Assembly (NCBI RefSeq): GCF_020544405.1
Contig: NZ_CP065410.1
Span: 4,030,001-4,094,000 of the forward strand
From: Pseudomonas sp. IAC-BECa141
GTDB taxonomy: Bacteria > Pseudomonadota > Gammaproteobacteria > Pseudomonadales > Pseudomonadaceae
DNA length: 64,000 nucleotides
Direction of reading: 5' to 3'
Shown here: positions 28,109-37,190 of the stretch, piece by piece
How positions within the stretch are numbered: position 1 is the first letter of the stretch
How the letters are laid out: each line of letters opens with the position of its first letter
Program-made: the position numbers and the translations under genes
Notes under the pieces: model-generated
Database searches by the model: none
The model's input: only the letters and a program-made list of their open reading frames with translations
Told to the model about the DNA's origin: nothing

Positions 28109-28609
28109 TCATGATTGCGCCCCGTCCAGGCGATCACGCAGATGCCGCAGGGTGCGGATCATATACTTTTCCACCATGTTCCTGGACAGGCCCAGGCGTT
28201 CGGCGATTTCCGCCTGGGTCAGGCCCTCGATCTTCTGCCAGACGAAAATCCGTCGGCAGTTGACCGGAAGCTCCGTGAGCGCGCGTTCGATGGAATCGGC
28301 CAGCTGGATCGCATGCATGTAATGCTCCGGATCGCCGGTCGGCGACTCACTGAGATCGATCGCCTCCGACTCCATGGCGCCCCGCCGGTCCTCCCGCCGA
28401 TAGCCATCCACCGCGATGTTGCGCGCCGTCTGGTGCAAATACGCCCGGGGTTGCTGCACCGCCGACGAATCGGATTCGAGCACCCGCACAAAGGTGTCGT
28501 GCGCCAGATCCTCGGCCTGCGAGCGATTGCGCAGGCGACGGGTCCAGGTGCCGATCAACTCTTCGTAATGCTCGAGAAAGCCGGGTCTGCGGGGCAGCAT
28601 GGGGATCAT
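28109..28609 (-). CDS. fecI: FecI ECF sigma factor
   Basis: A 166-aa iron-starvation ECF sigma factor. Region 2 contains RNRSQAEDLAHDTFVRVLE and YLHQTARNIAVDGYRRE. Region 4 contains LPVNCRRIFVWQKIEGLTQA and AERLGLSRNMVEKYMIRTL. It directs transcription of fecA in response to FecR. The start is uncertain: ATG 28609 (MIPMLPRRPG) is chosen, and the next ATG nine bases on is equally possible. A Fur-box-like sequence lies 27 bp upstream. Confidence 0.9.
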   Translation of the reverse strand: MIPMLPRRPGFLEHYEELIGTWTRRLRNRSQAEDLAHDTFVRVLESDSSAVQQPRAYLHQTARNIAVDGYRREDRRGAMESEAIDLSESPTGDPEHYMHAIQLADSIERALTELPVNCRRIFVWQKIEGLTQAEIAERLGLSRNMVEKYMIRTLRHLRDRLDGAQS

Positions 28610-28635
28610 TGCGGCGCGCTGAGGAAAGGGGCGTG

Positions 28636-28655
28636 AATAGTAATGCTTCCTATTA
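28636..28655 (-). promoter_or_regulatory. Fur-box-like site upstream of fecI
   Basis: AATAGTAATGCTTCCTATTA has matching ends (AATAG/CTATT) and an A/T-rich interior similar to the GATAATGATAATCATTATC Fur consensus. Its position just before fecI fits iron repression. The match is partial. Confidence 0.4.
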
Positions 28656-28717
28656 AGCCGAAGCAACGTATTCCTCGGGAATGCCGACGAAGCTGTTTTC
28701 CCCACCCCTCCAGCGCT

Positions 28718-29431
28718 CTAACCCGCGTTAATCTCTGCCTTGCGCGAGCAGAACCACCCGTGCATCAAACCCGCCTGAAAGAACTGGACCGGCGCCTCGA
28801 ACCCGGCCGACTCGATCAGACCGGCGACTTGCGGCGCCGGCAGGATCGCCACATCCCGGGCATAGGCCAGACGCGCTCGCTCGAGCATTTGCGCCGGCAC
28901 CTGGGCCGATGCCATCAGCGTCATCCAGTGACGCAGCAATGCTTCATAGGCCGGCGATGCGGTGTCAGAGGCAAGATCAGCATTCGCCAGAACCCCGCCC
29001 GGCAGCAGACGACGGGCAATCTCATGGAAAAAGTCGATACGGGCCTGGGGCTCGAGCAAAAACTGCGATACCAGAAAACAGGTCGCACCGTCGTAACCGG
29101 ATTCATCCGTCAGCGTATCGAGATAGCCTTCATGAAACCGGCAACGGGCGAGAAAACCGCCCTCTTTCGCTCGCTGACGGCACACGTCGAGCATGGCGCC
29201 CGAAGGGTCGACTGCGGTGAATTCCCAGCCGGGAAACTGCTGCGCCAGATGCGCCATTTCCACACCGGTGCCCACGCCGACGCAGAGTATCCGGGCATTC
29301 GCCGGCAGGCCCGCGAACACGGAATCCAGCAGTAAATACAGGGCATCACGCAAGGGCGCCATGCCGCTCCACTGTTTGTCGTATACAGCTGACTGCTGGT
29401 CGAACAAGGCCTTGAGTGCTTGATTGTCCAT
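28718..29431 (-). CDS. Class I SAM-dependent methyltransferase
   Basis: A 237-aa cytosolic methyltransferase. Motif I is ILCVGVGTGVEMAHLA, the SAM-ribose acid lies in FTAVDPSGAMLDVCR, and motif IV/V is LLPGGVLANADLASD. The start at 29431 (MDNQALKALFDQQ) follows GGAAGG; a longer version to 29485 is not needed. No substrate can be deduced. A perfect 10-bp-stem palindrome lies 28 bp upstream at 29459-29483. It is not linked to fecI, which has its own promoter. Confidence 0.85.
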   Translation of the reverse strand: MDNQALKALFDQQSAVYDKQWSGMAPLRDALYLLLDSVFAGLPANARILCVGVGTGVEMAHLAQQFPGWEFTAVDPSGAMLDVCRQRAKEGGFLARCRFHEGYLDTLTDESGYDGATCFLVSQFLLEPQARIDFFHEIARRLLPGGVLANADLASDTASPAYEALLRHWMTLMASAQVPAQMLERARLAYARDVAILPAPQVAGLIESAGFEAPVQFFQAGLMHGWFCSRKAEINAG

Positions 29432-29458
29432 GGAAACCTTCCTCTGCATCGTGATCAA

Positions 29459-29483
29459 GTGCACCGCGCAGATCGCGGTGCAC
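29459..29483. promoter_or_regulatory. Perfect inverted repeat upstream of the methyltransferase gene
   Basis: GTGCACCGCG (29459-29468) and CGCGGTGCAC (29474-29483) are exact reverse complements around CAGAT. It lies in the presumed 5' region of the methyltransferase gene and could be an operator or an mRNA hairpin. No T-run follows on the minus strand. Confidence 0.45.
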
Positions 29484-29514
29484 ATTCCATTATTGCAGGG
29501 CTGTCAAGCCCCCC

Positions 29515-29553
29515 GGCTGAGCAGCCCTGAACGCAGGGTGGCTCAGCCTTTTT
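29515..29553. terminator. Hairpin overlapping the tpsA stop codon
   Basis: GGCTGAGC (29515-29522) pairs with GCTCAGCC (29541-29548), with an inner CCCTG/CAGGG stem. Five T follow on the plus strand. The tpsA stop codon (29543-29545) is inside the stem. It could attenuate transcription leaving tpsA, although the T-run is on the opposite side. Confidence 0.5.
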
Positions 29554-32500
29554 CGTCAATACCTGCCGGGAGTGACTGACTGTCCAGATGACCGCTAAGC
29601 GTCACCGGGCCGACTTTCAGGTTGCCGTTTTCAAGAGAAACCTTCGGTGCGTTTTCTTCGGTTTTGTGTGGCAGGTCAAGGCCAGCTTTCACACCGTAGT
29701 CGAGATTGCTCAAGTCGGTGCTGCTGACCTTCGAATCGCCCAGATCGACCTTGCCTTCGGTGGCAGAAATCCGCGCGCCGGTCAGCTGCGTAGCGCCACC
29801 GACAGTGAGGTTCACACCCTGGCTACCGCTAATACCGGAAGCCTGTTTGACGCTGTCCTTGTGCGCGTATTCGCCTTCGACTTTCAGCGTTGGCTTGTAG
29901 TCGGTGCCCGCGAGTTTTCCGTTGTCGTCGGCTGGAGTCTTTTTGGCGGTCAGGCCCAGATCCACATCAACCTTGGCATGATTGCTGGAGTCCTGACGGC
30001 TTTCGAGCGACAGATCACCGACCACTTTGCCACTGACGTTGCGCGCATCGATCCGCGCACCGTTCAGGCTCGTGTCGCCCGCGCTGTTCAGCACCACCGT
30101 GTCCGCCTTGATCTGACCGTTCTGCTGGGTGGTGCCTTGCAGGTAATCCACGCCGACTTTGGCTCCGGCATTGAAGCCGTGGTCGCTGCTGACTTTTTCA
30201 TCGGCGGCGGTTGGTGTGCTTTGGCTCAGATTGCCGCCGGCGCTCAACGCCACATTCCAGTTGTTGCGGTGGTCGGTGGACTGCGCGGATTCCTGAACGA
30301 AGCCGCCCTTCTGCGCGTCGATGCTGACGTTTGGCGAAGTGACCTGAGTGCCTTGCAAGTGCACCGAATCACCGCTCAGCGCGATGCCGTTCTGGCTGTT
30401 GAGCTGACCACCATTGAGAGTCTGGGTGTTCTCGTTGACCCGGCCGATGTTGAAGTTGCCGCTGAGGTTGCCGCCCTGATCGTGGCTCTTCTCGCTGCTG
30501 CTCTTGCTGCCGCCCGCCTTCAGCCCACCGCCAAGATTGCTGCCGTTGGCGACGTGGGTGTCGGTGGCCGCTTGCAGATCGAGCTTGCCGCCGGCCTTCA
30601 GGTCGATAGCGCCAGCGCTGTCGATCCTGGTGCCTTGTTGCACCTGATTGCCACCGCTGCTCAGTTGCACCGGGCCGTTGCCGCTGAGGCTGGCGACGTG
30701 CGCCTGGCTGTCGGTGGTCTGGTTGCCTTGGTGATCGAGCTGGAACCCGGCGCCAAAATCGACGTTGGTGCCGTCGGTGCCCGGCAAGGTGCCGACGGTC
30801 AGCGAGCCATTGCCACGCAGGCTGGCGCTGTCGCTGCTCTGACGGTCATTGGCCTGATTCAGGGCCAGATCACCGCCGGTCTTGACGCTGACACCACCCT
30901 GCCCGCCATCGAAACGACTGCCTTCGAACTGTGCATCGCCGCCGACATTGATGTGCACGCCCTGATTGCCAGCGTAACCGCCGACTACTGCGGTGGTGCT
31001 GTTCTTGCTCGACTGGCTGCTGCCACCCGCACCGCTGCCGGCCACGTTCACGTCTTCACCGGTCTTGGTGTAGACGCGCACATCGACCTTGGCATCCACC
31101 TCGTTGTCGGTGCTGCTGCGGGTGTTGCTGGCCGCGTCGGCCACCAGTTTATCGGCGCTGATGTTTACTTTGCCGGCGCTGGCGTTGTACTGCGAGCCCT
31201 GGTCGTGCAGCGTGCCGCCGACCTTCACATCCACGGTCTGGCCGTCGAACCGGCTGACCACGGCGTTGCTGCTCTGCCCGGTTTTATCGGCGCTGGCGTG
31301 ACCGATTGCCAGGTCGATACCGACGTTCGGCTGACCGAGATTGGCCAGTGCGTCCTTGTCCGGCACCTTGCCGTCGAGCACGTCTTTCACGGCGCCGGCA
31401 ATCGGCCGGGCGATGTCTTTGTACTCGACGTTGGCGCCGATGTCCGCCGACCAGTTGCTCTCTTTGTGGGTGCTGCTCGCGGTGTTGTGGGCGACACGGT
31501 TGTCGACTTCGTTAGCGGCGACGTTCAGACCGTTGCCGGCCTTCAGTTGCGCACCTTCGGTGACGAGTTTGTCAGCGCTGATGTTCAGGCTGCCGCTGCC
31601 CTGCACGCCGGTGGTTTGCGCGGTGGTTTTGCCGGTGGTGTCTTGCGAGGTGCTGTGCGAGAAATCCACACCGCTGCCCGCGCGGTCGAGGCCGCCGGTG
31701 TAATAGAAACCGCCACCGGTGCTGCGGGTTTCGGTTGAGGTGCCGTGGCTGTCCTGCTCGGCCAGCAACGAGACGTTCTTGCCGCTCAGGGTGGTGTCGC
31801 CGGCGGTGGATTTGACCTCGGCGCCCTTGAGCGTCACGTCACCGCCCGCCTTCACTTGCACGCTGCCGCCGCTGAGGCTGGAACCTTGCTGGGTGACGTC
31901 GTTGGTGGTGACGGTTTGCGCTTTATCTTCGTAATGCACGCCGGCGCGATATTGCTCCGCCGTCTGCTCCCTGGCGTAGGCGTCAAAGCCACGGGTTTGC
32001 GTGCTGTTGCTGCTGTCACGGGTGTTCTGCGTCGAATGCACATTCACGTCACCGACCGCATCCGCCGTCAGCGAACCGCCAGCCTTGACCGTGGAGCCGG
32101 CGACTTCGATGTCCCTGGCGCTTTTCAGCTTGAGATTGCTGTCAGACGCCAGCTCGCTGCGCACCGTGGTGCTGTCCTTGCTGGTCTGACGGGACTCGTT
32201 CTTGGTGATGCCGAAGAACTTGCTGTCCTTGTCGTGGTTGTTGCTGTGCGAGGTGTCCTGCACGCCGTCGATGGTCAGCGAACCGTTGTCGCTGATCACG
32301 CTGGCGTCCATGGCGCCACGCACCTGGCTGCCGCTGATGCGCACGTCGTCCGCCTTGACCAGCAGTTTGCCGGCGGCGTTGATCTTGCTGCCCTGATGCC
32401 GGGTCTCGCCCTTGTCGGCGTCGCCGGTCTTGCCGAAGAAACCGCCGCCGACCAGGTCACCGGAATAGCGATTGTCGCTGCTGCGATGGGTGTGGGTCGC

Positions 32501-34012
32501 GGTGGTGATTTCCACCTGTTTGCCGGCCAGTTGCAGATCACCGGCGCTGTCGACTTCGGCGCCTTCGGAGCGCAACAGTGCGGCGGTTTGCAGGGCGATG
32601 TTGCCGGCCTTCAATTGGCTGGTGACGCTGCGCTGCTCTTCGCTGCTGCTGTCCCAATCGGCTTTCCACAGGTGTTTGCGGTGCTTGCCCTGATCGGTCC
32701 GGATGTGGCTTTCAGTGGCGGCGGTCAGGCGCAGGTCACCGCCGCTTTGCACGCTGAGGTTGTTCTTCGCGTCGACCTTGGCGGCTTTCAGTTCGGTGTC
32801 TTTGACGGACGACAATTGCGCGTCGCGGCTGGCGATGATCTGGCTGCCGTGCTGGCGCGAATCGCTGTCGGTTTTGCTGCGCTCGTAGGTTTCCCAGATG
32901 ATGCCGATGGTGCTGTTGTTCCAGTTTTCGCGCTGCTCCTTGAGCTTGCGGCTTTCGACAGTGGTCAAGGTCAGGTTGCGTTTGGCCTCGACCTTCACGT
33001 CGCGGCCGCTGACATCAGTGGCGGCCAGGCTCAGGTCCTTGCCGCTGTGCAAGCCGACGTCGCCCTGGCCGCTGCGAATGCCGGCGCGGGTCAGGTCGAG
33101 GCTGTCCGCGATCGCCTGACCGCTGACGCTCAAGTCGCCCGCCGAACGAATCTGCACACCGTCACGCCCGGCGACTTGCACAGCGCCGACCTTCACGCCC
33201 GCGCCTTCGGCGGTGCTGACGATGTTGATGCGCCCGGCCTGCATCGCGCCGAACAGGCTGGCGTCGATGCGTTGATCGGTGGTGTTGCCCGCCGGGTCCA
33301 CGGCTTTCACCTGGCCGCTGGCGTAGTCGATCTCATTGCGCCCGACGGTGAGGTTCAGTTGATCGCGAGCGCTGATTGCACCCTGGCTGTCGATGCGCGG
33401 TGCGATCAGGTTGATCGAGCCTTCGCCATTGCGCAGGCCGCCGCTCTGAATCTGCAACTGGCCGGTGGCGTCGCGGGTGCTCAGCGCTTGCAGTTTGCCG
33501 TCGTTCAGCTCGGGACGGCCGACCACCAGATTGGCGTTCGGCGTGTTGATGAAGCTGCCGCCGTTCACCGAAATGCCGTTCGGGTTGGCGAGCACGTAGT
33601 CGGCAGCGCGACCGAAGATTTCCTGGGCGCCGTTGATGGCCGACGGGTTGCGGCTGATCACTTCGTTGAGGATCACGCTCGCGGCCTGACCCTGCAATTG
33701 CGGGTTGGCCGCCAGTTGCCCGGCGAGCTGCGATTGCCCGGCCTGCAAGGCGTTGTTCAGGACGAGGCCCTGACGGTCGACGTTGTAGTCGAGGAACTGG
33801 TTGTGCGACAGGCCCGATCCGTTCGGTGCGACGATGTTGACGATCGGCACGCCGCCCTGGGTCTGCAATTGCGCGGTGCCGCCGGGGCCGGGTGCGACCA
33901 CCACACCGCCGGCCATGGCGCCCGGCAGATGAGCGACCAGGAACAGGCTGGCGATGGCCCAGCGCAGTTTGCCCCGTGGGGAAAGATGAAACGCAAAGGT
34001 GTTCATTGGCAT
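29543..34012 (-). CDS. Two-partner secretion exoprotein (filamentous haemagglutinin-like)
   Basis: A 1489-aa TpsA protein. The signal peptide ends near GAMAG. The TPS secretion domain follows, with SHNQFLDYNVD, LNEVISRNPSAINGAQEIFG and the hallmark NPNG (residues 143-146). The rest is a repetitive beta-helix of haemagglutinin repeats (LTLTTVESRKLKEQRENWNN, ITTATHTHRSSDNRYSG). The C-terminus ends in repeats (LSGHLDSQSLPAGIDEKG) with no VENN pretoxin motif or recognisable toxin, unlike CdiA. An adhesin is more likely than a contact toxin. GGAGAG precedes the ATG; tpsB lies 94 bp upstream on the same strand. Confidence 0.9.
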   Translation of the reverse strand: MPMNTFAFHLSPRGKLRWAIASLFLVAHLPGAMAGGVVVAPGPGGTAQLQTQGGVPIVNIVAPNGSGLSHNQFLDYNVDRQGLVLNNALQAGQSQLAGQLAANPQLQGQAASVILNEVISRNPSAINGAQEIFGRAADYVLANPNGISVNGGSFINTPNANLVVGRPELNDGKLQALSTRDATGQLQIQSGGLRNGEGSINLIAPRIDSQGAISARDQLNLTVGRNEIDYASGQVKAVDPAGNTTDQRIDASLFGAMQAGRINIVSTAEGAGVKVGAVQVAGRDGVQIRSAGDLSVSGQAIADSLDLTRAGIRSGQGDVGLHSGKDLSLAATDVSGRDVKVEAKRNLTLTTVESRKLKEQRENWNNSTIGIIWETYERSKTDSDSRQHGSQIIASRDAQLSSVKDTELKAAKVDAKNNLSVQSGGDLRLTAATESHIRTDQGKHRKHLWKADWDSSSEEQRSVTSQLKAGNIALQTAALLRSEGAEVDSAGDLQLAGKQVEITTATHTHRSSDNRYSGDLVGGGFFGKTGDADKGETRHQGSKINAAGKLLVKADDVRISGSQVRGAMDASVISDNGSLTIDGVQDTSHSNNHDKDSKFFGITKNESRQTSKDSTTVRSELASDSNLKLKSARDIEVAGSTVKAGGSLTADAVGDVNVHSTQNTRDSSNSTQTRGFDAYAREQTAEQYRAGVHYEDKAQTVTTNDVTQQGSSLSGGSVQVKAGGDVTLKGAEVKSTAGDTTLSGKNVSLLAEQDSHGTSTETRSTGGGFYYTGGLDRAGSGVDFSHSTSQDTTGKTTAQTTGVQGSGSLNISADKLVTEGAQLKAGNGLNVAANEVDNRVAHNTASSTHKESNWSADIGANVEYKDIARPIAGAVKDVLDGKVPDKDALANLGQPNVGIDLAIGHASADKTGQSSNAVVSRFDGQTVDVKVGGTLHDQGSQYNASAGKVNISADKLVADAASNTRSSTDNEVDAKVDVRVYTKTGEDVNVAGSGAGGSSQSSKNSTTAVVGGYAGNQGVHINVGGDAQFEGSRFDGGQGGVSVKTGGDLALNQANDRQSSDSASLRGNGSLTVGTLPGTDGTNVDFGAGFQLDHQGNQTTDSQAHVASLSGNGPVQLSSGGNQVQQGTRIDSAGAIDLKAGGKLDLQAATDTHVANGSNLGGGLKAGGSKSSSEKSHDQGGNLSGNFNIGRVNENTQTLNGGQLNSQNGIALSGDSVHLQGTQVTSPNVSIDAQKGGFVQESAQSTDHRNNWNVALSAGGNLSQSTPTAADEKVSSDHGFNAGAKVGVDYLQGTTQQNGQIKADTVVLNSAGDTSLNGARIDARNVSGKVVGDLSLESRQDSSNHAKVDVDLGLTAKKTPADDNGKLAGTDYKPTLKVEGEYAHKDSVKQASGISGSQGVNLTVGGATQLTGARISATEGKVDLGDSKVSSTDLSNLDYGVKAGLDLPHKTEENAPKVSLENGNLKVGPVTLSGHLDSQSLPAGIDEKG

Positions 34013-34106
34013 AAAAAACTCTCCATGTAGTGCGGCATCACGTTGCGCGTTGAGTTAAAGGCCTCGGCTGTCGCGCTCAGGTCCGATGGCTGTTGTTCAC
34101 TGACGT

Positions 34107-35834
34107 TCATATCTGTAATCCGACCCGCATCAGCCAGGTTTCGGGCTCGTGGTGCAGGCCGGTCGGGGTTTGAAGGCTGCGTTGGTAATCGACATCCACT
34201 TGCAGGTTTTTCCAGCCCAGGTTGAGGCCGATGCTGGCACCGCTCAGGCGTTGGCCCGAAGCGCCGTGATCGGCCTTGATCCAGCCGTGGTCGAGGCCGA
34301 CGCGCGGGGTGAGCTGCACCGGCAAATCGCTGCGTAGCGGCAGCCGCAGAGTGTTGCGCCAGATCGCGCCACTGGCGCCGGACGCGCTGCTGACCCGGTA
34401 ACCGCGCACGGCGGAATCATCGGTGCCGAGCAGTTGTTCGATCGCCGGCAACGGATCCGGGCTGTACTGCAAATTGAGTTGGCTCTGCCATTGCCAGGCT
34501 TGCGCACCGAGCTGGCCGTTGCGCCACTGGCTGAGGCCGGCGCGGTACTTGCGAAACTGTGCCTTGGGCAGGTTTTTGACCTGGCGATCGGCATCGTCGT
34601 CGGCGCCGAACCAACGCGTACCCTGGGCGTAATTGACGTCGAGGTTCCACACCGCGCGGTCGAGCCAGAACAGATTGAGCCCGGCTTCGGCCACGGTCAG
34701 GGTCGGGCTCTGAATGCCGAGGCGGACGTTTTCCAGATAACTGTCGACGTCCTTGTGCGCCAGTTGCAGGTTGGCGCTGAGCTGATGGCTCTGGTCGCGC
34801 CACAACACGCGGTCGGCGCGCAGGCTGAGCTGATCGGTGATGCCAGTGCTGTGGAAAGTCAGCGTGCTGAGCTTGAACGGCGCGCGATATTCGGCGTGGC
34901 TGGCGAAGGTGCTGAACGTCCAGTAGCCGTAGGGGATCGCGTAATAGAGGCTGGCGTTGCGGCTGTAGCGCTCGCCCTGATTGAGGGTGTCGCTGGCACT
35001 AAGACTCAACAGGTCGTTGAGTTCGAGCGGACTGTCGAGGGTCAGGCTCAGCGTGTCGCGATCACGGCCGGTGCTGGCGCTGCCGAGGTTGTCGAAACCG
35101 GCACCAAGGGCCCAGCGTGACTGCCCGGAAGTACGTGAACGCAGGATGATTTTTGACGCACCGGGCTGGCTGCCGGGGGCGATGTCGGCGGTCAGATCGA
35201 GCGAGCGCAGACGGTTCAATTGATCCAGCCCCTGTTCGAGATCCCGCAGGTTCAGCGGCTTGCCGAGCATGCCGGGGAATGCACCGCCGAGGGACACCGG
35301 AAGGCTCTGGTCGGCCAGCTCGATGGACTCGATGTAGCCTTCGTCGACCAGAATATCCAGCGACTGCCCCGCCGCCGGCGCGCTGCTCAGGTACGGCCGG
35401 CTGGCGATATAGCTCTTCTCCACGTACAGCGCGGTAATGGTCGCCAGCAAATGGTTGATCTGGCCGACGCCCATGCACGGCGCCAGCAGCGGTTTGATGC
35501 GGGCGTTGAGCTTGTCTTTATCGATCAGCGTGACGCCGCCGATGCGCGTACCGCTCAAGGGCCAGCAGCGTTCGTCGGGGTTGATCGATTCAGGAATGGC
35601 CGGGGTGGCAGGCGTAGGACCGAACGCGCCGCGCTCCAGTTGTCGCTTGCGCTGTTCGAGTTGCAGTTGTTGCAAGTCGCGCTGTTGCTGTTGCTGCTGG
35701 CGCAGCACCTCCTGGCCAGGGACTGGAGCTTCGGCGGCGAGAACGCTGGGCGCGCACACGCTCAACAACAAGGCCGAAAACAGCGGGCGAGGCATGGAAC
35801 GACTACGAGAAACAGCGTAAAGCGAATACGGCAC
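34107..35834 (-). CDS. TpsB/ShlB-FhaC outer-membrane translocator
   Basis: A 575-aa two-partner secretion transporter. A signal peptide and a Gln-rich linker (QQQQQRDLQQLQLEQRKRQL) are followed by two POTRA domains (CMGVGQINHLLATITALYVE; SYIASRPYLS), then a 16-strand barrel with RDRDTLSLTLDSPLELNDLL. It exports the adjacent TpsA. GTG 35834 is chosen because AAGGA lies six bases upstream; ATG 35795 would give a more ordinary signal peptide but has no ribosome site. It is the first gene of the tpsB-tpsA operon. Confidence 0.9.
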   Translation of the reverse strand: MPYSLYAVSRSRSMPRPLFSALLLSVCAPSVLAAEAPVPGQEVLRQQQQQQRDLQQLQLEQRKRQLERGAFGPTPATPAIPESINPDERCWPLSGTRIGGVTLIDKDKLNARIKPLLAPCMGVGQINHLLATITALYVEKSYIASRPYLSSAPAAGQSLDILVDEGYIESIELADQSLPVSLGGAFPGMLGKPLNLRDLEQGLDQLNRLRSLDLTADIAPGSQPGASKIILRSRTSGQSRWALGAGFDNLGSASTGRDRDTLSLTLDSPLELNDLLSLSASDTLNQGERYSRNASLYYAIPYGYWTFSTFASHAEYRAPFKLSTLTFHSTGITDQLSLRADRVLWRDQSHQLSANLQLAHKDVDSYLENVRLGIQSPTLTVAEAGLNLFWLDRAVWNLDVNYAQGTRWFGADDDADRQVKNLPKAQFRKYRAGLSQWRNGQLGAQAWQWQSQLNLQYSPDPLPAIEQLLGTDDSAVRGYRVSSASGASGAIWRNTLRLPLRSDLPVQLTPRVGLDHGWIKADHGASGQRLSGASIGLNLGWKNLQVDVDYQRSLQTPTGLHHEPETWLMRVGLQI

Positions 35835-36025
35835 TCAACATCCTTGCAATCAACTGGCTTAATGCCACCCCATCAATAGCGGTGATAGTCAGAGCCTTCC
35901 TACGCAAATGCAAGACGCTTCCTACAGCGCTTACATTTCTTAAACAAATGATCAGCTTTTTTAAACGCCCTCCATCTGACGACCGGCGATAAAAATCAAT
36001 TGCCACAAAATATTACTCGCGTCAT

Positions 36026-36039
36026 ATTACGGACGTAAT
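36026..36039. promoter_or_regulatory. ATTAC-GGAC-GTAAT inverted repeat before the efflux operon
   Basis: ATTAC (36026-36030) and GTAAT (36035-36039) flank GGAC, 30 bp before the efflux start. A further ATTACGTC sits directly before the ATG. It could be an operator; no regulator gene is adjacent. Confidence 0.3.
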
Positions 36040-36068
36040 AACCACTCCGCTTTCCCAGGTATTACGTC

Positions 36069-37190
36069 ATGACCAGCATGCCCACCGTAGAACCCGACCT
36101 CGCCGTTCCGGTCAGCACTCCCAAACCGCCCCTGCTCAAACGCTTGCTGCTGCCTACTGCCGGCATGGCCGCACTGGTATTCGCCGGGTTGTACGCCGTG
36201 CATTGGTGGGGCGCCGGGCGATTTCTCGAAGAGACCGATGATGCCTACATTGGCGGCGACGTCACGGTGATCGGGCCGAAAGTCGCCGGTTACATCGAGG
36301 AAGTGCTGGTCAGCGACAACCAGAAAGTAAAGGCCGGCGACGTGCTGATCCGCCTCGACGACCGCGACTACCGCGCCAATCTGGCCAAGGCCGAAGGCGC
36401 CGTTGCCGCCGAGGAAGCGCTGCTGGCCAACCTCGACGCCACCGAACAATTGCAACAAGCGGTGATCGGTCAGGCCCGTGCCGGCATTGATGCCGCCAGC
36501 GCCGAAACCGCCCGTTCGCGGGATGACAACGCACGCTACAAACGCCTGGTGACCACCAATGCAGTGTCGGTGGAAAGCGCACAACGGGCCGACGCCACCT
36601 TCAAGACCGCGCAAGCCTTGAGCGCCAAAGCCCAGGCCGAACTGCTGGCCGCGCAACGCCAGCTCACCGTGATCGAAACCCGGAAACAACAGGCCCGCGC
36701 CGCCCTTCAGCAAGCCCGGGCCGAGCGTGATCTGGCGCAACTCAACCTCGGCTACACCGAACTGCGCGCCCCGGTCGACGGCGTGATCGGCAACCGTCGC
36801 GCACGGGTCGGCGCTTATGCCCAGGCCGGTTCGCAACAGTTGTCGGTGGTACCGGCCAGCGGCCTTTGGGTCGATGCCAATTTCAAGGAAGATCAATTGG
36901 CGCGGATGAAACCCGGCCAGCGCGTGAGCATCCGCGCCGACGTGTTGTCCGGCCAGCAATTCCACGGCCGCCTCGACAGCCTCGCCCCGGCCACCGGTTC
37001 GCAGTTCAGCGTGTTGCCGCCGGAAAACGCCACCGGCAACTTCACCAAAATCGTCCAGCGAGTACCGGTGCGGATCCTGCTCGACCCGGCGGACGGCGTG
37101 CTCGGCCACCTGCGTCCGGGCCTGTCGGTGACGGCTGAAGTCGACACCCGCCCCCAACCTGAAAACACCGCCGTGGCCAGCGCGCCATGA
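36069..37190 (+). CDS. EmrA/HlyD-type periplasmic adaptor
   Basis: A 373-aa membrane fusion protein. A cytoplasmic tail and one TM helix (LLLPTAGMAALVFAGLYAVH) are followed by the biotinyl-lipoyl half-motif TDDAYIGGDVTVIGPKVAGY. Next come a long coiled-coil hairpin (about residues 95-220) and the beta-barrel domain ELRAPVDGVIGNRRARVGAY. The layout matches EmrA, which links an inner-membrane MFS pump to an outer-membrane channel. It overlaps the next gene by four bases, so the two are coupled. No TolC-like gene follows. Confidence 0.88.
   Translation: MTSMPTVEPDLAVPVSTPKPPLLKRLLLPTAGMAALVFAGLYAVHWWGAGRFLEETDDAYIGGDVTVIGPKVAGYIEEVLVSDNQKVKAGDVLIRLDDRDYRANLAKAEGAVAAEEALLANLDATEQLQQAVIGQARAGIDAASAETARSRDDNARYKRLVTTNAVSVESAQRADATFKTAQALSAKAQAELLAAQRQLTVIETRKQQARAALQQARAERDLAQLNLGYTELRAPVDGVIGNRRARVGAYAQAGSQQLSVVPASGLWVDANFKEDQLARMKPGQRVSIRADVLSGQQFHGRLDSLAPATGSQFSVLPPENATGNFTKIVQRVPVRILLDPADGVLGHLRPGLSVTAEVDTRPQPENTAVASAP

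Noticed and set aside
31745..34030. 761-codon open frame antisense to tpsA
   Set aside because: Shadow of the repetitive GC-rich tpsA gene; no start signal and no protein-like features.
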